DNA from: Pyxicephalus adspersus
Lineage: Eukaryota; Chordata; Amphibia; Anura; Pyxicephalidae
Direction of reading: 5' to 3'
Length of the DNA stretch: 64,000 bases
NCBI RefSeq assembly: GCF_032062135.1
Contig: NC_092864.1
Location: forward strand, 23,304,635-23,368,634
Below the pieces are notes generated by a model. That model was not told the DNA's origin. It saw only the letters and a program-made list of their open reading frames with translations, and ran no database searches. This document shows, piece after piece, positions 52,863-64,000 of this stretch. The translations under genes and the position numbers were made by a program. Position 1 is the first letter of the stretch, and each line of letters starts with the position of its first letter.

Positions 52863-53774
52863 TGTATTTCATTGCTATAGGTTACTACATATAAGATCAA
52901 GAAATCAGCACATGATTCATTTATATATTATAAAAGAAATAAATAAACAATCCACAAATTGCATTGTATAAAACATTCCCAGGTGTAGTCATTTCTAATA
53001 ATAACATTAAGAAACTTGTGAATGTTTGTGGAAAATGTTGCAGTCTTGGTGAGTGTCTTGTAATATTTTATCATCGCTGTATGAAATCCTGAGGTTTCAT
53101 ATTAAGTCCTGACCACAAGGATGATTGACTTCCGCAATACTTACATGTTAGATGTGTCCGTACAAAGCTGTGAGCTGTGAGGCATATCGCTGAGCAGGGC
53201 AGGCGTGCAGCATGCTGTGAGCAGGACCTCTCCGGACTGTCCGATAGGGGGCAGCAGCTCCATTTTTTACTGGGAAGACAAAAGTGAATTGATTGTTCAG
53301 TAAATGTCACTGATTGCAGGTTACATTGGTAAATTTAGGGTTTGGATTGCTGGTTTAGGATCAGGCATTATAGGCCGCTATAAAACAGTGGGTTATGCCA
53401 TACAGTACTTTATATTGGATAAATATTTGTTTTTATTTTGCTGTGTTTGTGATTTTGTTTTAGATTTTAGGCAGTGATGTTTGTTTATGCTTATTTATGT
53501 TTTACTGTGTATTTTATTTTTAAATCCAGTTTATCCCATTTTTTCATTTACAAATATAGGTAAATGCAAATAAAAGGAAATCAGAAACAATTTGAATTGA
53601 TTTTAGACCCAAACTAAAAAAAGTTTTAAAGAATTCTGTGTTATTAGTAATACCCATATACACAAACCTCTTTGTATTGGTCACATGTTAATAACAGGTG
53701 CCATATTCAGACTGCCCATCTATAGTGGCACCTACTGGTGAGATCTGGTAATACCGTAATTTTATATAATAATG

Positions 53775-53969
53775 TGAGGTCATTTGTTGGGGGAAGCCAA
53801 TTAACCTGTCTGTTTTTAGGATGTGGTAGGAAATAGGAGTACCTGGAGGAAACCCATGCAAACACAGGGAGAACCTGCAAAGTCCATGCAGATAGTGTCC
53901 TGGATGAGATTTGAACCTGGGAACTAGCGCTGCAAATCCAGAGTGCTACCTCCGAGCCACCATGCTGCT
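53775..53969 (-). mobile_element. tRNA-like SINE
   Basis: On the minus strand the head carries a box A-like T-G-G-C-T-C-G-G-A-G-G and a box B-like G-G-T-T-C-A-A-A-T-C-T, as in tRNA-derived SINEs. The body (G-T-T-C-T-C-C-C-T-G-T-G-T, then T-G-G-G-T-T-T-C-C-T-C-C) is the widespread central domain I know from fish and amphibian SINEs. The head is directly next to the hAT copy on its right. Confidence 0.8.
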
Positions 53970-53970
53970 A

Positions 53971-54275
53971 CTACATCTACTACAGTCACAGCACACAGTA
54001 TATTAGTGTGGTGGTCAGAAGGAAACATGCCTCCTACATTGTTGACCAGTGGGAACAATATTACCATTACAAAGGGAGCAAAATATTATTATTATTTACA
54101 TTATTATTAATATTAATCAGGATTTATATAGCGCCAACATATTACGCAGCGCTGTACATTAAATAGAGGTTGCAAATGACGGACAAATACAGACAGTGAC
54201 ACAGTAGGAGGAGAGGACCCTGCCCCGAAATAGATTATTGGTATCAGTTAAACTGATCTGAAAGGCATAAATTGC
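53971..54275 (+). mobile_element. hAT-like short element, family A, interrupted by an L2-like tail
   Basis: Parts 53971-54082 and 54231-54275 continue one another when compared with the copy at 27178-27480. The break holds the L2-like tail 54083-54230. The left terminus is lost next to the SINE. Confidence 0.75.
54083..54230 (-). mobile_element. L2-like LINE 3' tail inside a hAT copy
   Basis: Read on the minus strand: G-G-G-G-C-A-G-G-G-T-C-C-T-C-T-C-C, through the T-G-T-A-C-A-G-C-G-C-T-G core, to C-T-A-T-A-T-A-A-A-T-C-C-T-G and an ATT-rich end. Sharp borders with family A sequence on both sides. Confidence 0.85.
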
Positions 54276-54399
54276 TCCCCTATATATATTTTTATATATT
54301 TCCAGGTAGGACTCCATTAGAATTGTCCTCAATGGAGGTCTACTCCACATCAACTGTAAGATATTCTATTGCTTGTTATTTCCTTTTTGGGTCCATCCG

Positions 54400-54735
54400 T
54401 ACTATTTAAAGCACATTAAGAGCTTGTTTCCATGATATGAATGCAAAGCATTATACCTAATGTATACACATTGCTGTGCATGTTGCAATCTGTTTGGCAG
54501 CCCATCCAATACAGCATATCATATACAATTGTAGTTTATGCTGAATTTTTTAAAAGCAGCCAGCAAAGCAATGCTGTGTGAGTTGGTAATGGGCTTTTGT
54601 GGTGCCATTAACAATGAATGATAACCTGGTGGAGCATTAAATGCGCTGTTCATTGCTGGGTGGGTTTCCACAAGAAATCGTATGCATTGCTACTCTCTAG
54701 TTGGAAGGGGCCCTTTGTGCTAGTTTGCATCTGTG
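54400..54735. repeat. possible short DNA element
   Basis: Shares motifs (an A-T-G-C-A-A-A-G-C-A-type end, G-G-C-A-G-C-C-C-A, a T-run followed by A-G-C-A-G-C) with 51660-52220. Borders are unclear and the relationship is tentative. Confidence 0.3.
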
Positions 54736-55804
54736 CATGATACATTTTTATCCAGCCAGCCAGGTAGATCTGAAGGTACCAAATGCCAGAATTAGAAATG
54801 GACATCTAATATCAATAGCAACCTTTATAGGAAGATCAAAGGGCAAAAGTTTTCCCTTTGCTTTGCAGTAGGAAAGTGTTTCTGAGGGCAAGTTCAGATT
54901 AGTGTTAGTAAATGGTGTTGATGCTTCAAATCACTTGCAAAAACAGGTTAACATCGAACCAAATGGGTCAGTTTTCTATTCTTTATTTGACAGGTGGTAG
55001 GAGGTGGAAACATTGCAGTGTCTTTTTTTCAATTTGCCATCCCTGGCTAAGTAAGTGCACTGGAGTGTACCACAACAGCAGATGTTGTCAGTCTATACAA
55101 ATGCATGCATTTTCATGCCCAAGAAGGCCAATAAGAGGCAACCATTAGTAGGTATGGTTCAGTATTGTCATGGGAGTTGGGCGTTGGAGGAATCAGGAGA
55201 TCGGCACTCCTACACGTCAGAATTTCTGAAGATAACGTCAGTAAATTCTTCTATTTCTTATCTTCTAGTTTTTTAAATAGGTTTAGAAACTAGCTGATAT
55301 TCATACTTTCAAAGATTTAAGTTCTTGAATACTTTTCTTTGTCACATCTGTTCTTATGCACATGTAAGTCATAACATTTGAAATGGAGCCATAAAAAAGC
55401 CACCATGATGCAAGAAGAGTTTCCCCTGTTATCTATGTATAGGTTTACTGTGAAGTATATATGCAGACACCAAAGTCAAATCCTGGACCATGTAATAGTT
55501 GCTTACATTCTATATGACATGTAGCATGCGCTAGCATTGTGTAGTGATCAGTTGTTCTACCGGTACTACGTTGTTTTCTAATTAAGAGGCTAAATACATA
55601 TTTTCATATATCAGACCCTTCAAGTGGACCTCAAAGTAATAAATGGGAGCATTTGTTGTAAGAACTAGAAATGTTTATTGGGTCTGTTGTGTTGCTTTCC
55701 TTGACGGACAGCCAAAGGAAGCAAAGTCCTGTAATTGACTAAGACAACCACCTCCACAATGCAGAACAAGGCACAGTATATATGTATTGGAAGATCATCT
55801 AAAG

Positions 55805-56083
55805 CAGCCATTCTCAACCAGGGTTCCTCCAGAGATTGACTGTTCTTCCGGGTGATTTACCCTTTATTGGATGATGCCTGCCTAGTTTTGGGTCCAACAC
55901 CACTTGACCAGTGGCATGATGCCATGATCTTTTTTTCTGTCACTAATGGTGGAATTATGAACCACCAGGTGGTTAATTCAATGGCCTTTGGTGTAAGTGG
56001 CAACCTTCTCGCTAACAATTGTTTCCAAGACCTCAAATTTTATTTCAAGGGTTCTTCTGGGGTACAAATATTGAGGAACACTG
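55805..56083 (-). mobile_element. hAT-like short element, family A
   Basis: Begins C-A-G-C-C-A-T-T-C-T-C-A-A-C-C and ends G-A-G-G-A-A-C-A-C-T-G. Flanking octamers 55797-55804 and 56084-56091 agree at 6 of 8. The open frame across it is chance. Confidence 0.85.
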
Positions 56084-56679
56084 ACCAAAAGGAAGACCAC
56101 AGGCAATATAGGTGACTCACTCTTTGCCCAATTTTTGGCACAACTTCCAGATTCCAGTTCCTCTTATTTATATCAAATAATTAAGATAGAGAAGAAGTTA
56201 AAAAGCGGAATGTATAACTATGAGTAAGCAGATCAAAAACAAGGGCTGTTTATTTCTGTGGCTTTACGTGAAGCCAAGATGTAGAATAGATCAGGAAAGA
56301 GAGAATTGTTCTTGAATGTATGCACAGACAGATCAGAACTACAAATTCTGCATAGGCAGAAAGGAGAGAAATACACCATCGCCTCCCTCAAGTTTCCTAT
56401 AAACAGCAGCCACTAGAAAGCAGTTCCTCTTCCAGGCCCACATGCTTATAAATGAAAGCCATCTGCTTCAAATATGCAATTTTCCCTTTTTTTTTAGCTG
56501 CCTTCTATACTTTTGCTTAAGTCAACCACTATGATGTTGAAGACCTCAAATAAACTAGAGATGTCAGATCAACCAACAGGGATAAAGTCTTAGCAGGTAT
56601 AAAGTGAATAGTGAAATGCCTACACCTTTTTTGGAGGTGAAAGCATTTTATTAGGGTACAGGTATAAATCAGTAAATAT

Positions 56680-56826
56680 ATATTATTATTATTTTTATTA
56701 AAGTTTTCTTATAAAGCGCCATCATATTATGCAGCACTGCATACTAAATAGGGGATGCAAATAATTGACAGATATAAACAATGGCACAGGAGGAGAAGGC
56801 TCTGACCAAAAGAGCTCACAATCTAA
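56680..56826 (-). mobile_element. L2-like LINE 3' tail
   Basis: An ATT-rich start is followed by T-A-T-A-A-A-G-C-G-C-C-A and A-T-A-T-T-A-T-G-C-A-G-C-A-C-T-G. The far end has the A-G-A-G-C-T-C-A-C-A-A-T-C-T block, the reverse complement of the family's A-G-A-T-T-G-T-A-A-G-C-T start. Confidence 0.82.
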
Positions 56827-57864
56827 GGTGTATATACTAGTTACATGATTTAGGTTTTGAATAGATATTTTAACTACAAACAATTTATTAAGCTTTAAAA
56901 CATTTTTAAATCCTAAAAGTAAACACCATGACTAAAATATGTTTTCTGCAAACAACCCAACCCGAATAAATACCAATCTGCTATATTTGGAGCTGCATGT
57001 ACAGCACTATATCTGAAGTCAGGGAAATGTGCTTAGGTGTTTTTCAGTTTTTAACTAACAAAACCCCAAGCTCCATGACTGAGATGCTGGATAGTACTAC
57101 AGCTGGTGCTACAGTTCCTCCTCTAATATATTACCAATGGCTGTTTCTATGCAACCAATAAAGAAGCTAAATTGTATCCTAGCAATGGCTAAAAATCTGA
57201 TCCTCCCGAAGGAAAAGCATCCCTGTTGTGTAGCCCTTGCAGGGCCGCCCTGATTACCTTAGTTCCCCATGTGAGTTATTAAGCTGTACTGACTTTCTCA
57301 TTTGCTTCATTCACAGTGTGTCTTCCTATTGAAAGCACATTAAAAAGAATTATCCTAAATCCAAACAATGCAGATACAACTGGCTTCATTTATCATTTGT
57401 AATAGATAAGAACAGCTTTATGTGGCCAACTGCCACCAACCACATTCACACTCCAATCTGTCATTTTCCAATGAAGTTTTCAATTTAGTTTGTTGCTTTG
57501 AACTGATTTTATTTACGACAAATGACAAATGGACGAAACCTATTTTCGAGACACATAATACATTGAAGCTGAGCTATAAGCAGACCTAAAATAAACGATT
57601 GATTGCAACTCTGTATATTTGCTAATAATGAATTAATTTTGTTATAGGACTTCTAAAAGCAGCAGTCTGCCTTAGGCAGCTTCAAAACCAGTAGCGGGTG
57701 CAGGCTTAACCTGGGGTTCCATCACATTTCCACAACTAATGAAGGAGAACGACAGGCAGCACACCATGAATTCATGACGTCACAATTTAAACTTCATTGG
57801 TCCTCCGATGACCTGCGTAATCACAGAACAGGAACATTCAGACCCATTTTGTGAAACTTGAGCT

Positions 57865-58190
57865 ACCTTTTGTGGTCGCCAAGACCTCACAGACCACTAA
57901 TTTCAAGGACTCTGGGCCACGCATGCACAGGGAGCCGGGTGTCACTCAAAGGGGGAAGACACTTCCCAAAAAGTGACGTCATGATGCCAGAAGCCGCACA
58001 CTCTCCCATCACAACTGGACACAACCCGCCCACCACTCAGAGCCTGAAATGCATACCAGAAACATGATTCGCAACTCTGGCCGGTGCACCCCCCCTTGCA
58101 GGGTCCTTCTTCTTACCCCGCTGGGGGTGCACCTGCCAGAGTCGTGGACCACCAAAATTTTCTTGCGGACCGGTCAGCTCAGGATCAACT
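57865..58190 (+). mobile_element. hAT-like element, family B copy
   Basis: Shares block order with 14291-14594: a T-C-A-T-G-A-T-G-C-C-A-G-A-A block, then a pair of C-T-C-T-G-G and C-C-A-G-A-G blocks enclosing G-G-T-G-C-A-C-C. Near its right end the G-G-T-G-C-A-C-C-C-C-C and G-G-G-G-G-T-G-C-A-C-C blocks can form a hairpin. Termini are decayed. GC-richer than its surroundings. Confidence 0.7.
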
Positions 58191-58420
58191 ATGCCTATAG
58201 GGTTTTTATCTAGGATATGTTTATTGATGGACTTGATAGACTTAGGTCCTTTATCAACCTAATAAACTATGTAACCATTTAGGTTTGACAAATGTTAATA
58301 ATAATTTATTTAGTCACAATATTAATCTGTGGCCATCTGTTTATCCATATACAGTGTTGTAGGGGCAGATGATGCCATTCCATGTGAATTTAAAAGGTTT
58401 ATTTAGCTGTTTGCCTTGAC

Positions 58421-58629
58421 CAGTGTTTCTAGGGCTTCCTTGAGCAAAGAGCAAATTGTGATTCACAGGTCAGTTTAAGTAACACAAATGTTCTTTTTGG
58501 CTATCTAAAACATTTCTTGGAATGCCTATTGTGCTAATGTACTCTGAGCTGTGGATATAGTAATTATAGCAAGGGTTCCCTAAGGATCCTACACATTTTT
58601 TCAAGGTTCCCCCATTGAGAAAGGCTTTG
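58421..58629 (-). mobile_element. hAT-like short element, family A, shortened
   Basis: Begins C-A-G-T-G-T-T-T-C-T and ends in a T-T-G-A-G-A-A-A-G-G-C-T end block. About 80 bp shorter than the full 290-bp copy, so it has an internal deletion near its start. Confidence 0.75.
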
Positions 58630-61434
58630 CCTGAAACTCTATGATTAGACAATAAACAATATTTTCATGAGGTTCTTTAATTGTCATTGTGGGGATTCTG
58701 TAATAAAACTCTCTTGAAATCTAAGTCCAAGCCCAATATAAGCCAAGGTTTGCTCATGACATGTTTTTTTATGTATCAGATTGCCTAACCTTCCACCTAA
58801 TCACACCATTTGTTCAACTGACCAAAGTTAGCTTTAGCTCCGGCTCCTAACAATACCAAAAAATGTACTATGGTTTCATAAGGCTTAAACAGAAAAATAG
58901 GGCGGATAGACACCATGTGCTGATTTGACTTCACCTAAAGCTCAATTGAATAGTCACCATTTATTATTTTGCACAATCAGGATGAACAAACAAGAGCAAA
59001 ACAAGTTGAAGTGATGATATGATATTTACACACAAAAAGCAGGGGCCTGACTTTCAATGCTCCAACACGTCCTCCAACCCAGCTGTAATCAACAGCTCCC
59101 TAGGCAGCCCTGTTTATTGGAGCAGGGTTCAGAAAGGGGGAGGGGGGCTTGCTTTTAATTAACCATTGCTGTGTACCTTTTGCCTAGAAAATTCAATTCC
59201 ATGTTAAGTAACTAATGAAAGATTTTCAGATTCTTCAACCCACGCCCTCTTTTCTTCTTTAGCTCACTTGTCTGGGTTTGCATACCTACCCGACAGTCAG
59301 TTGCAATGCATTGCACACTGAAAGCCTGAAGCCTACAATGTTTTTTTTATTTACTTATAAGTGGGAACAGTTTATTCTCTGGGCCTTTTGCTTATATATA
59401 ACTAATGCAAATAATATCCTACATAAACCAGAGAATTCATATCCCCAATTGACACTACATTCTCTATTACTTGAAATCTGGAAGTTGTTGTTTCAAAACC
59501 AATAAAATCACTGAAAAAAAGATTACAAAACTCATTTGAAAAGTTGTTTCGTATTGCATTATATGTATTAAACGGTATGTGAAGGCAAAAACACTTTCCA
59601 CAATGTTGGATATTGTGGAAAAGAATAGTAAATCGTTTTTACGGTCATCTGGGGATCCATTAGATTTCCTTTCTTTTTCTGTCAATCAGCAACACAGGAT
59701 GGAATCAATATGCTTATATTTACTGAAATAGGGGAAGGTTACACCCCTATAAATGTTTTTGTTTTTTTATCCAAAGCTGTGTGAAAATGGAAATTTTATT
59801 CACTGGCAATGATCTTTTATGATTGTTTTCAGTAACAGTAGAAAAATTCCTCTTTAGGATATGAGAGCAGTTATTGCTTATTTAGTGATCCGCCATGACA
59901 AATTGCTAAACCATGTTGGGGGACAAATGCTAGATTTTTGCCTGACACGATAACAATTGTTCCTCTTGGGTTCCTTTAGAAAAACATTTCCTTTACTTTT
60001 AGAGATTTCTTCAAACTTCTTGTAGTATCTCAGCAGAAACTGAATAGACATGTCCCTAAATTTACCCAGCAAGTGTAACAATATCCAATCCAATGATTTC
60101 TTGCAGTATCACCAAGAGCTATGTTTGCCAAAAGACATTTCTTTAGTCTCTGAGATTACAAATAATCCATCCTTAGTTTTTCCAGACAAAAAGTGCAAGC
60201 TGGCAAAAAATGTGAACAATGCCAGCTGAACATCCATATAAAACATAATTTACGAAAAATGCTATCATTTTCTAGGACATATACTAAATAAAATACATAA
60301 AATAAAAACAATAAATAAAGTTCATATGTATTTGGGAAGCAGATGGAAATCTAGGAATGGGCCAATATTAGCTCAACAAACAGCTTATCCTTACAAATAT
60401 CTGAATTTCTGGTTTTGAGTCCTCAGGGGATGCAGATTTCCACTGATAAACAGTAGAGAACATCTGACACTAGTGGAAATAAAAGCAGTTCAAGAAAACA
60501 CAAATACCTTGAAAAATGTGTAAAAAAGCACATGGAAGCAGGTCTGACAGGTTGCGGGGGAAAATAATGTTCCACACGTTGTTCCCTCGAGGCTGCCTGT
60601 CTATACAGTGTAGGTTAACAGGTCTGGAAAATGATAAAAGAGATTTATTACTCCTTTTTAGTGTTTTTTAGATGTACAATACTAGTGATAGACTATTAAG
60701 TGAATACATTTGATAGTATAATTATATTCATTAATGTTAAATTATTGTTCATATGGACAGTTGCATTGTTAAGCAGTTACGGCCTATCTTACTGGGGTCC
60801 CAGTTTCAACCACTGGGTGCCTGGCATTGGTTATAGGTGGTTAGGATAGGCATTTTTTTTAGGCTTCACATAACACAGGAAAATGTAAAATAAATGTAGT
60901 AATGGCTTTATAATGTGGTGATTGTCTTATGTACCAAACGCTTGAAAACTGCTTGTTTAACTACCCATCTGAACAAGTCCTGAAACTAAACGCTGGCCAC
61001 TAACATTTTTATGAAAATATCTTTTTCTAAGCTACAGGGGTCTACAGGGGGTAACAGTAAATGTACTTTATTACCTGAAGTTTATTATGTATTACATGAA
61101 GTTTCGGCACAAAGGCAAAACTTCATGCTGGATTACTGCGCAGATTGAAAGAAATATGGAAAGCACACAAAAATTCAACAATACACATTTTTATTTTATC
61201 ACCTCATTTAATTTGGAAACATTTGCTTATCCAAGTTTTGTCTGTTTAATAGCACCTTCTGCAATTTCTAATGATATGATAGACCAACAATGTGATCTGA
61301 TATGATTCAGGTTACAGGAGGGCAGAACTTTTTTTTTGTTACAGTTGCCTAGCCAGGAAAAGTCTCCAAGCCATGTTGGCAATGTTATTATCTGAGGTTG
61401 CTTCATTTGTTCAGATCTAGGTTCAGAAATGCTC

Positions 61435-61850
61435 TGTGCTCAAAAAATTGAGTCAGCTGACTTCCTAAATATACTGAAGAACCAGGTTTCTCCATCAATA
61501 GATTGTTTGCCCTGATGGCATGGACATATTTCAAGATCACAATGGCAAGTTTTATTTAGAAGTCATTTTCACACGTTGATTGGCTACCAACAAGTCCAGA
61601 CGTTAACCCCATTAAGATTCTTTTGGATGTGCTGGAGAAAACTTTACGTAGTGGTCCAACTCTTCCATCATCATCCATCATCAATACAAGATCTTGGAAA
61701 TATTAATAAATGTTGTGACATTGCATAGGCTTATCAAAATGATACCACAGAGAACATGGGTCATAATCAAAGCTAAAGGTATAACTAAATATTGGAGTCT
61801 GGCTTTGATTTGACCAGACAGTGTATGTGATAAGGAAGAGAAACTAATAC
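61435..61850 (+). pseudogene. decayed Tc1/mariner transposase
   Basis: Not a working gene. Frames shift several times, but conserved pieces of the catalytic half are clear: I-F-Q-D-H-N at about 61528, where the family has a catalytic Asp pair; H-V-D-W-L-P-T-S-P-D-V-N-P-I at about 61573; then L-L-D-V-L-E-K-T-L-R-S-G; S-I-Q-D-L-G near 61680 after a frameshift; and near 61715 V-T-L-H-R-L-I-K. The residue after N-P-I is Lys where an acidic residue is usual. Stops and frameshifts show it is long dead. I found no terminal inverted repeats, and the DNA-binding half is missing or unrecognisable. Confidence 0.8.
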
Positions 61851-62274
61851 TGAGGTTTAATGGTGCTGACATATCCACGAGTGTTTCATGTTAAACTGGT
61901 ATTACACAATTTAACACAATTTTTTTAGTGACTTTAACACAATTTTTAGTGACTGTGGTGTGGTTCCATCTGCCAAATGCGATGTCATTACAGGATATAG
62001 TAAGGGACAGAATCAGCATGCAGTGGGGGTGCAAGTACTGAACACATGTGCTTAGAGTTCAGAAGTTTGCCCGATCTGCTTTGATCCTGGTCCATTCTAT
62101 TTACCAATAGCTGGTCCATTTGGAGCGTTGACTGTGTTTCTGAAGTGTTTTAAAGGCTTGTTACGGAATATATCCCACAGCAAATTATTTTTGTACTCAG
62201 CAAGATATAGCGCAGCTACCCCTGCTTGTATTCAAGCTACATGCTTGGCTACTATGCTAACTTTCTGACTCATT

Positions 62275-62499
62275 GGGCAAGATTTACTAAAGCTCTCCAA
62301 GGCTGGAGAGGATACTCTTTCATCAGTGAAGCTGGGTGATCTAGCAAACCTGGAATGGATTTCCTAAAAGTCATTTGCTATTTGTAAGCAAATGTTTTCA
62401 ATCCTCGACCAGATCCCTCCCAGGTTTGTTGGATCACCCAGCTTCACTGATGGAAGTGTACCCTCTCCAGCTTTCAAGAGCTTTAATAAAACAGTCCCG
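62275..62499. mobile_element. fold-back element, family E, best copy
   Basis: Left arm 62281-62355 and right arm 62420-62490 are near reverse complements: C-T-C-T-C-C-A-A-G-G-C-T-G-G-A-G-A-G-G and G-A-A-G-C-T-G-G-G-T-G-A-T-C on the left, mirrored on the right. A spacer of about 65 bp separates them. Non-autonomous. Confidence 0.8.
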
Positions 62500-63500
62500 T
62501 TGATAGAACACAATAAGGTCAGGAGTTCTCTCTGACCTTCTAGGTCTGTATTCAGTGATGATGTAGTTATTGATGCCAGAAGTTCAAAATAAAAGCCAGG
62601 CAATGGCAGCATCTTTTTATGATGTAGACACAGGTATTTATTAAGCAGTAGTTTTCCACACAATGATAAGTTCTATATAACCCTTTCCAAGACCTCAATA
62701 AGGTGCTGATTATCTCTGTTCTCAAACACACTGGTTTGGTGTTCATCTATGGTAATATTAAAATATGTACAAAATATTATTCAATCGTTTTCAGCATATC
62801 TAGCATTTTACAAAGCATCTGTAAATGCTTGGAACTGTCCCAGTTGGCTTCTGTATGTAACACTGATTTTTTTTCATTTTTTTAAAGATAATCAGCCTAA
62901 ATGCTTTTATAAACCATACAATTTTTAAACCTATGATAAAGGCTTCCATAGTGTGACTCACAAACTCTATGCTAGTTGTAGGGCAATAAAGCACCTTGTC
63001 ACCGTCACCATTAGGTAAAGTCAAAGCTAGGGTCCATCCCAGTAGCTGGATTTATAAAGCTTCCAGTAATAGCTTTTACATTTTTATTCTATATTATGAT
63101 ATCTTTTAAATATTTATATTATATCTCCTGTATCCTTCTAATGTTATTAATAAATATTAATATTTTTTTAATTACAAGAAATGAAGTGATGTGACTAAAA
63201 CCACTATAAACAAAGAGAATAGTTTAAAACGGAAATCTTTTTTTTTTGCTTAGTAATTTTCTACATTCCTCCCAATTTTGGAGATATGGGAGAGAGACAA
63301 CTTTTAACTCAACATTTATAGGCAAACTACCTGCCAGGCTGCCATTGTACAGACCATAAACATTCAAAAAATGATTGGTTGAACCAACCAGTGTTTTTTG
63401 TATTTCATCAGTTCCTTTACATTACCTTTTCAAAATAACAAATTGAATCATTCGGATTGCAGACAATTTTGTGCAAAATATTTTTTATTAGATATTACAT

Positions 63501-63590
63501 TGGGCTCGATTTATTAAACCACTCTAAGACTATCATGGAAGTAGACTACCATGGGAGAATGTGGATGATCCAGCAAACCTAAATGATTCA
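63501..63590. mobile_element. fold-back element, family E, half copy
   Basis: Only the left arm is present: G-A-T-T-T-A-T-T-A-A-A, the T-A-T-C-A-T-G-G-A-A block and G-A-T-G-A-T-C-C-A-G-C-A-A-A-C-C. It stops abruptly. Confidence 0.6.
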
Positions 63591-63689
63591 ATTTATTGCT
63601 GCTACAAATTTCTAATGCCAGTGATTGCCATTGACTTGTAAATACCATTGCAAATGTTATAGTCAATGGCAGCCACACTCAAACTTTTG

Positions 63690-64000
63690 CTTCATTATTC
63701 ACTATTCAACCTCTCCCTTTCTACTGGTATCTACCCCTCGCTTTCAAACATGCCATAATTCTCCCTATCCTGAAGAAACCCTCACTAGACCCCTCCCTAC
63801 CCTCTAACTCCCTTCTCCCATATGTCTCCAAACTTCTTGAATGCCTTGTCTACAAAAGACTCATCGATTACCTGAGCACCAACTCTCTCCTCGACCCCCT
63901 CCAGTCTGGTTTTAGAGCTGCCCATTCCACTGAAAGCTAAGTCCCAAGGCAACTTTTCCCTCCTCCTTCTCCTTAATCTTTCATCTGCTTTTGACACTGT
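63690..64000 (+). pseudogene. L2-like LINE reverse transcriptase fragment, broken
   Basis: The plus-strand frame from about 63740 reads [18 protein letters not shown], then [14 protein letters not shown], then [15 protein letters not shown] before a stop. After a frameshift it resumes L-L-L-L-N-L-S-S-A-F-D-T at the edge: the palm motif with its first Asp changed to Asn. The usual Y-R-P-I before S-L-L-P is missing, a small deletion. It runs off the window, so the full length is unknown. Confidence 0.85.

Larger units (their letters stand above)
51201..64000. other. upstream/intergenic DNA with many repeats
   Basis: No gene is supported here on either strand. The stretch is dominated by old mobile elements: five or more L2-like tails between 51.5 and 56.9 kb, one SINE, three hAT-like copies, a GC-richer hAT copy near 58 kb, a decayed Tc1/mariner transposase at 61.4-61.8 kb, fold-back elements at 62.3 and 63.5 kb and an L2-like reverse transcriptase fragment at the right edge. 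Between 59.0 and 61.3 kb I see only AT-rich sequence with nothing nameable. A distant 5' non-coding exon of FAM20C cannot be excluded. Confidence 0.7.

Noticed and set aside
53215..53260. CTCF site near the G-G-G-G-G-C-A-G-C word
   Set aside because: Two mismatches to the core consensus, which is too weak to list.
53775..53969. Functional tRNA gene
   Set aside because: Box A and box B-like words exist, but there is no cloverleaf and the sequence continues into a SINE body.
55852..56115. 87-codon open frame
   Set aside because: Lies inside a hAT-like non-autonomous element that has no gene.

Overview
This is a vertebrate genomic window, most likely from a frog of the ranoid type. It holds the 5' part of one recognisable protein-coding gene, FAM20C, the secretory-pathway (Golgi) protein kinase, on the minus strand. 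The organism call rests on three things. Split coding exons match the vertebrate FAM20C protein closely. The DNA is AT-rich and CpG-poor with long introns. The interspersed repeats (hAT-type short elements, L2-like 3' tails, fold-back elements) resemble those I remember from frog genomes. The repeat comparison is from memory and was not checked against a library.

Layout from the 3' end of the gene to its upstream side (right to left is the direction of transcription). Positions 1-17337 are intron 3, incomplete; exon 4 and later exons were looked for by eye and not found, so they should lie beyond the left edge. Exon 3 is 17338-17416. Intron 2 is 17417-45399 (27,983 bp). Exon 2 is 45400-45587. 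Intron 1 is 45588-49784 (4,197 bp). Coding exon 1 is 49785-50341, starting at an ATG with A at -3. The three exons join in frame and give about 274 residues: a short cytoplasmic tail and signal anchor, a propeptide-like region with an R-I-L-Q motif, a region with two N-glycosylation sequons, and the start of the kinase fold. The leader and promoter probably lie in about 50342-51200. The rest, 51200-64000, is upstream or intergenic DNA with no gene I can support.

The non-coding DNA is full of old mobile elements. At least nine copies of one hAT-like non-autonomous family are present, one with a perfect 8-bp target duplication. Two nested insertions can be ordered in time. There are about ten L2-like 3' tails, one L2-like reverse transcriptase fragment at the right edge, a decayed Tc1/mariner transposase, a tRNA-like SINE and several fold-back elements. 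There is also a perfect 104-bp palindrome, a diverged minisatellite of about 105-117 bp units, and a three-copy local duplication. Several intronic segments keep more CpG and carry candidate regulatory motifs.

I see no operon, CRISPR array, phage or other prokaryotic system, and no new multi-gene system. Most open reading frames in the window are chance frames in AT-rich DNA.
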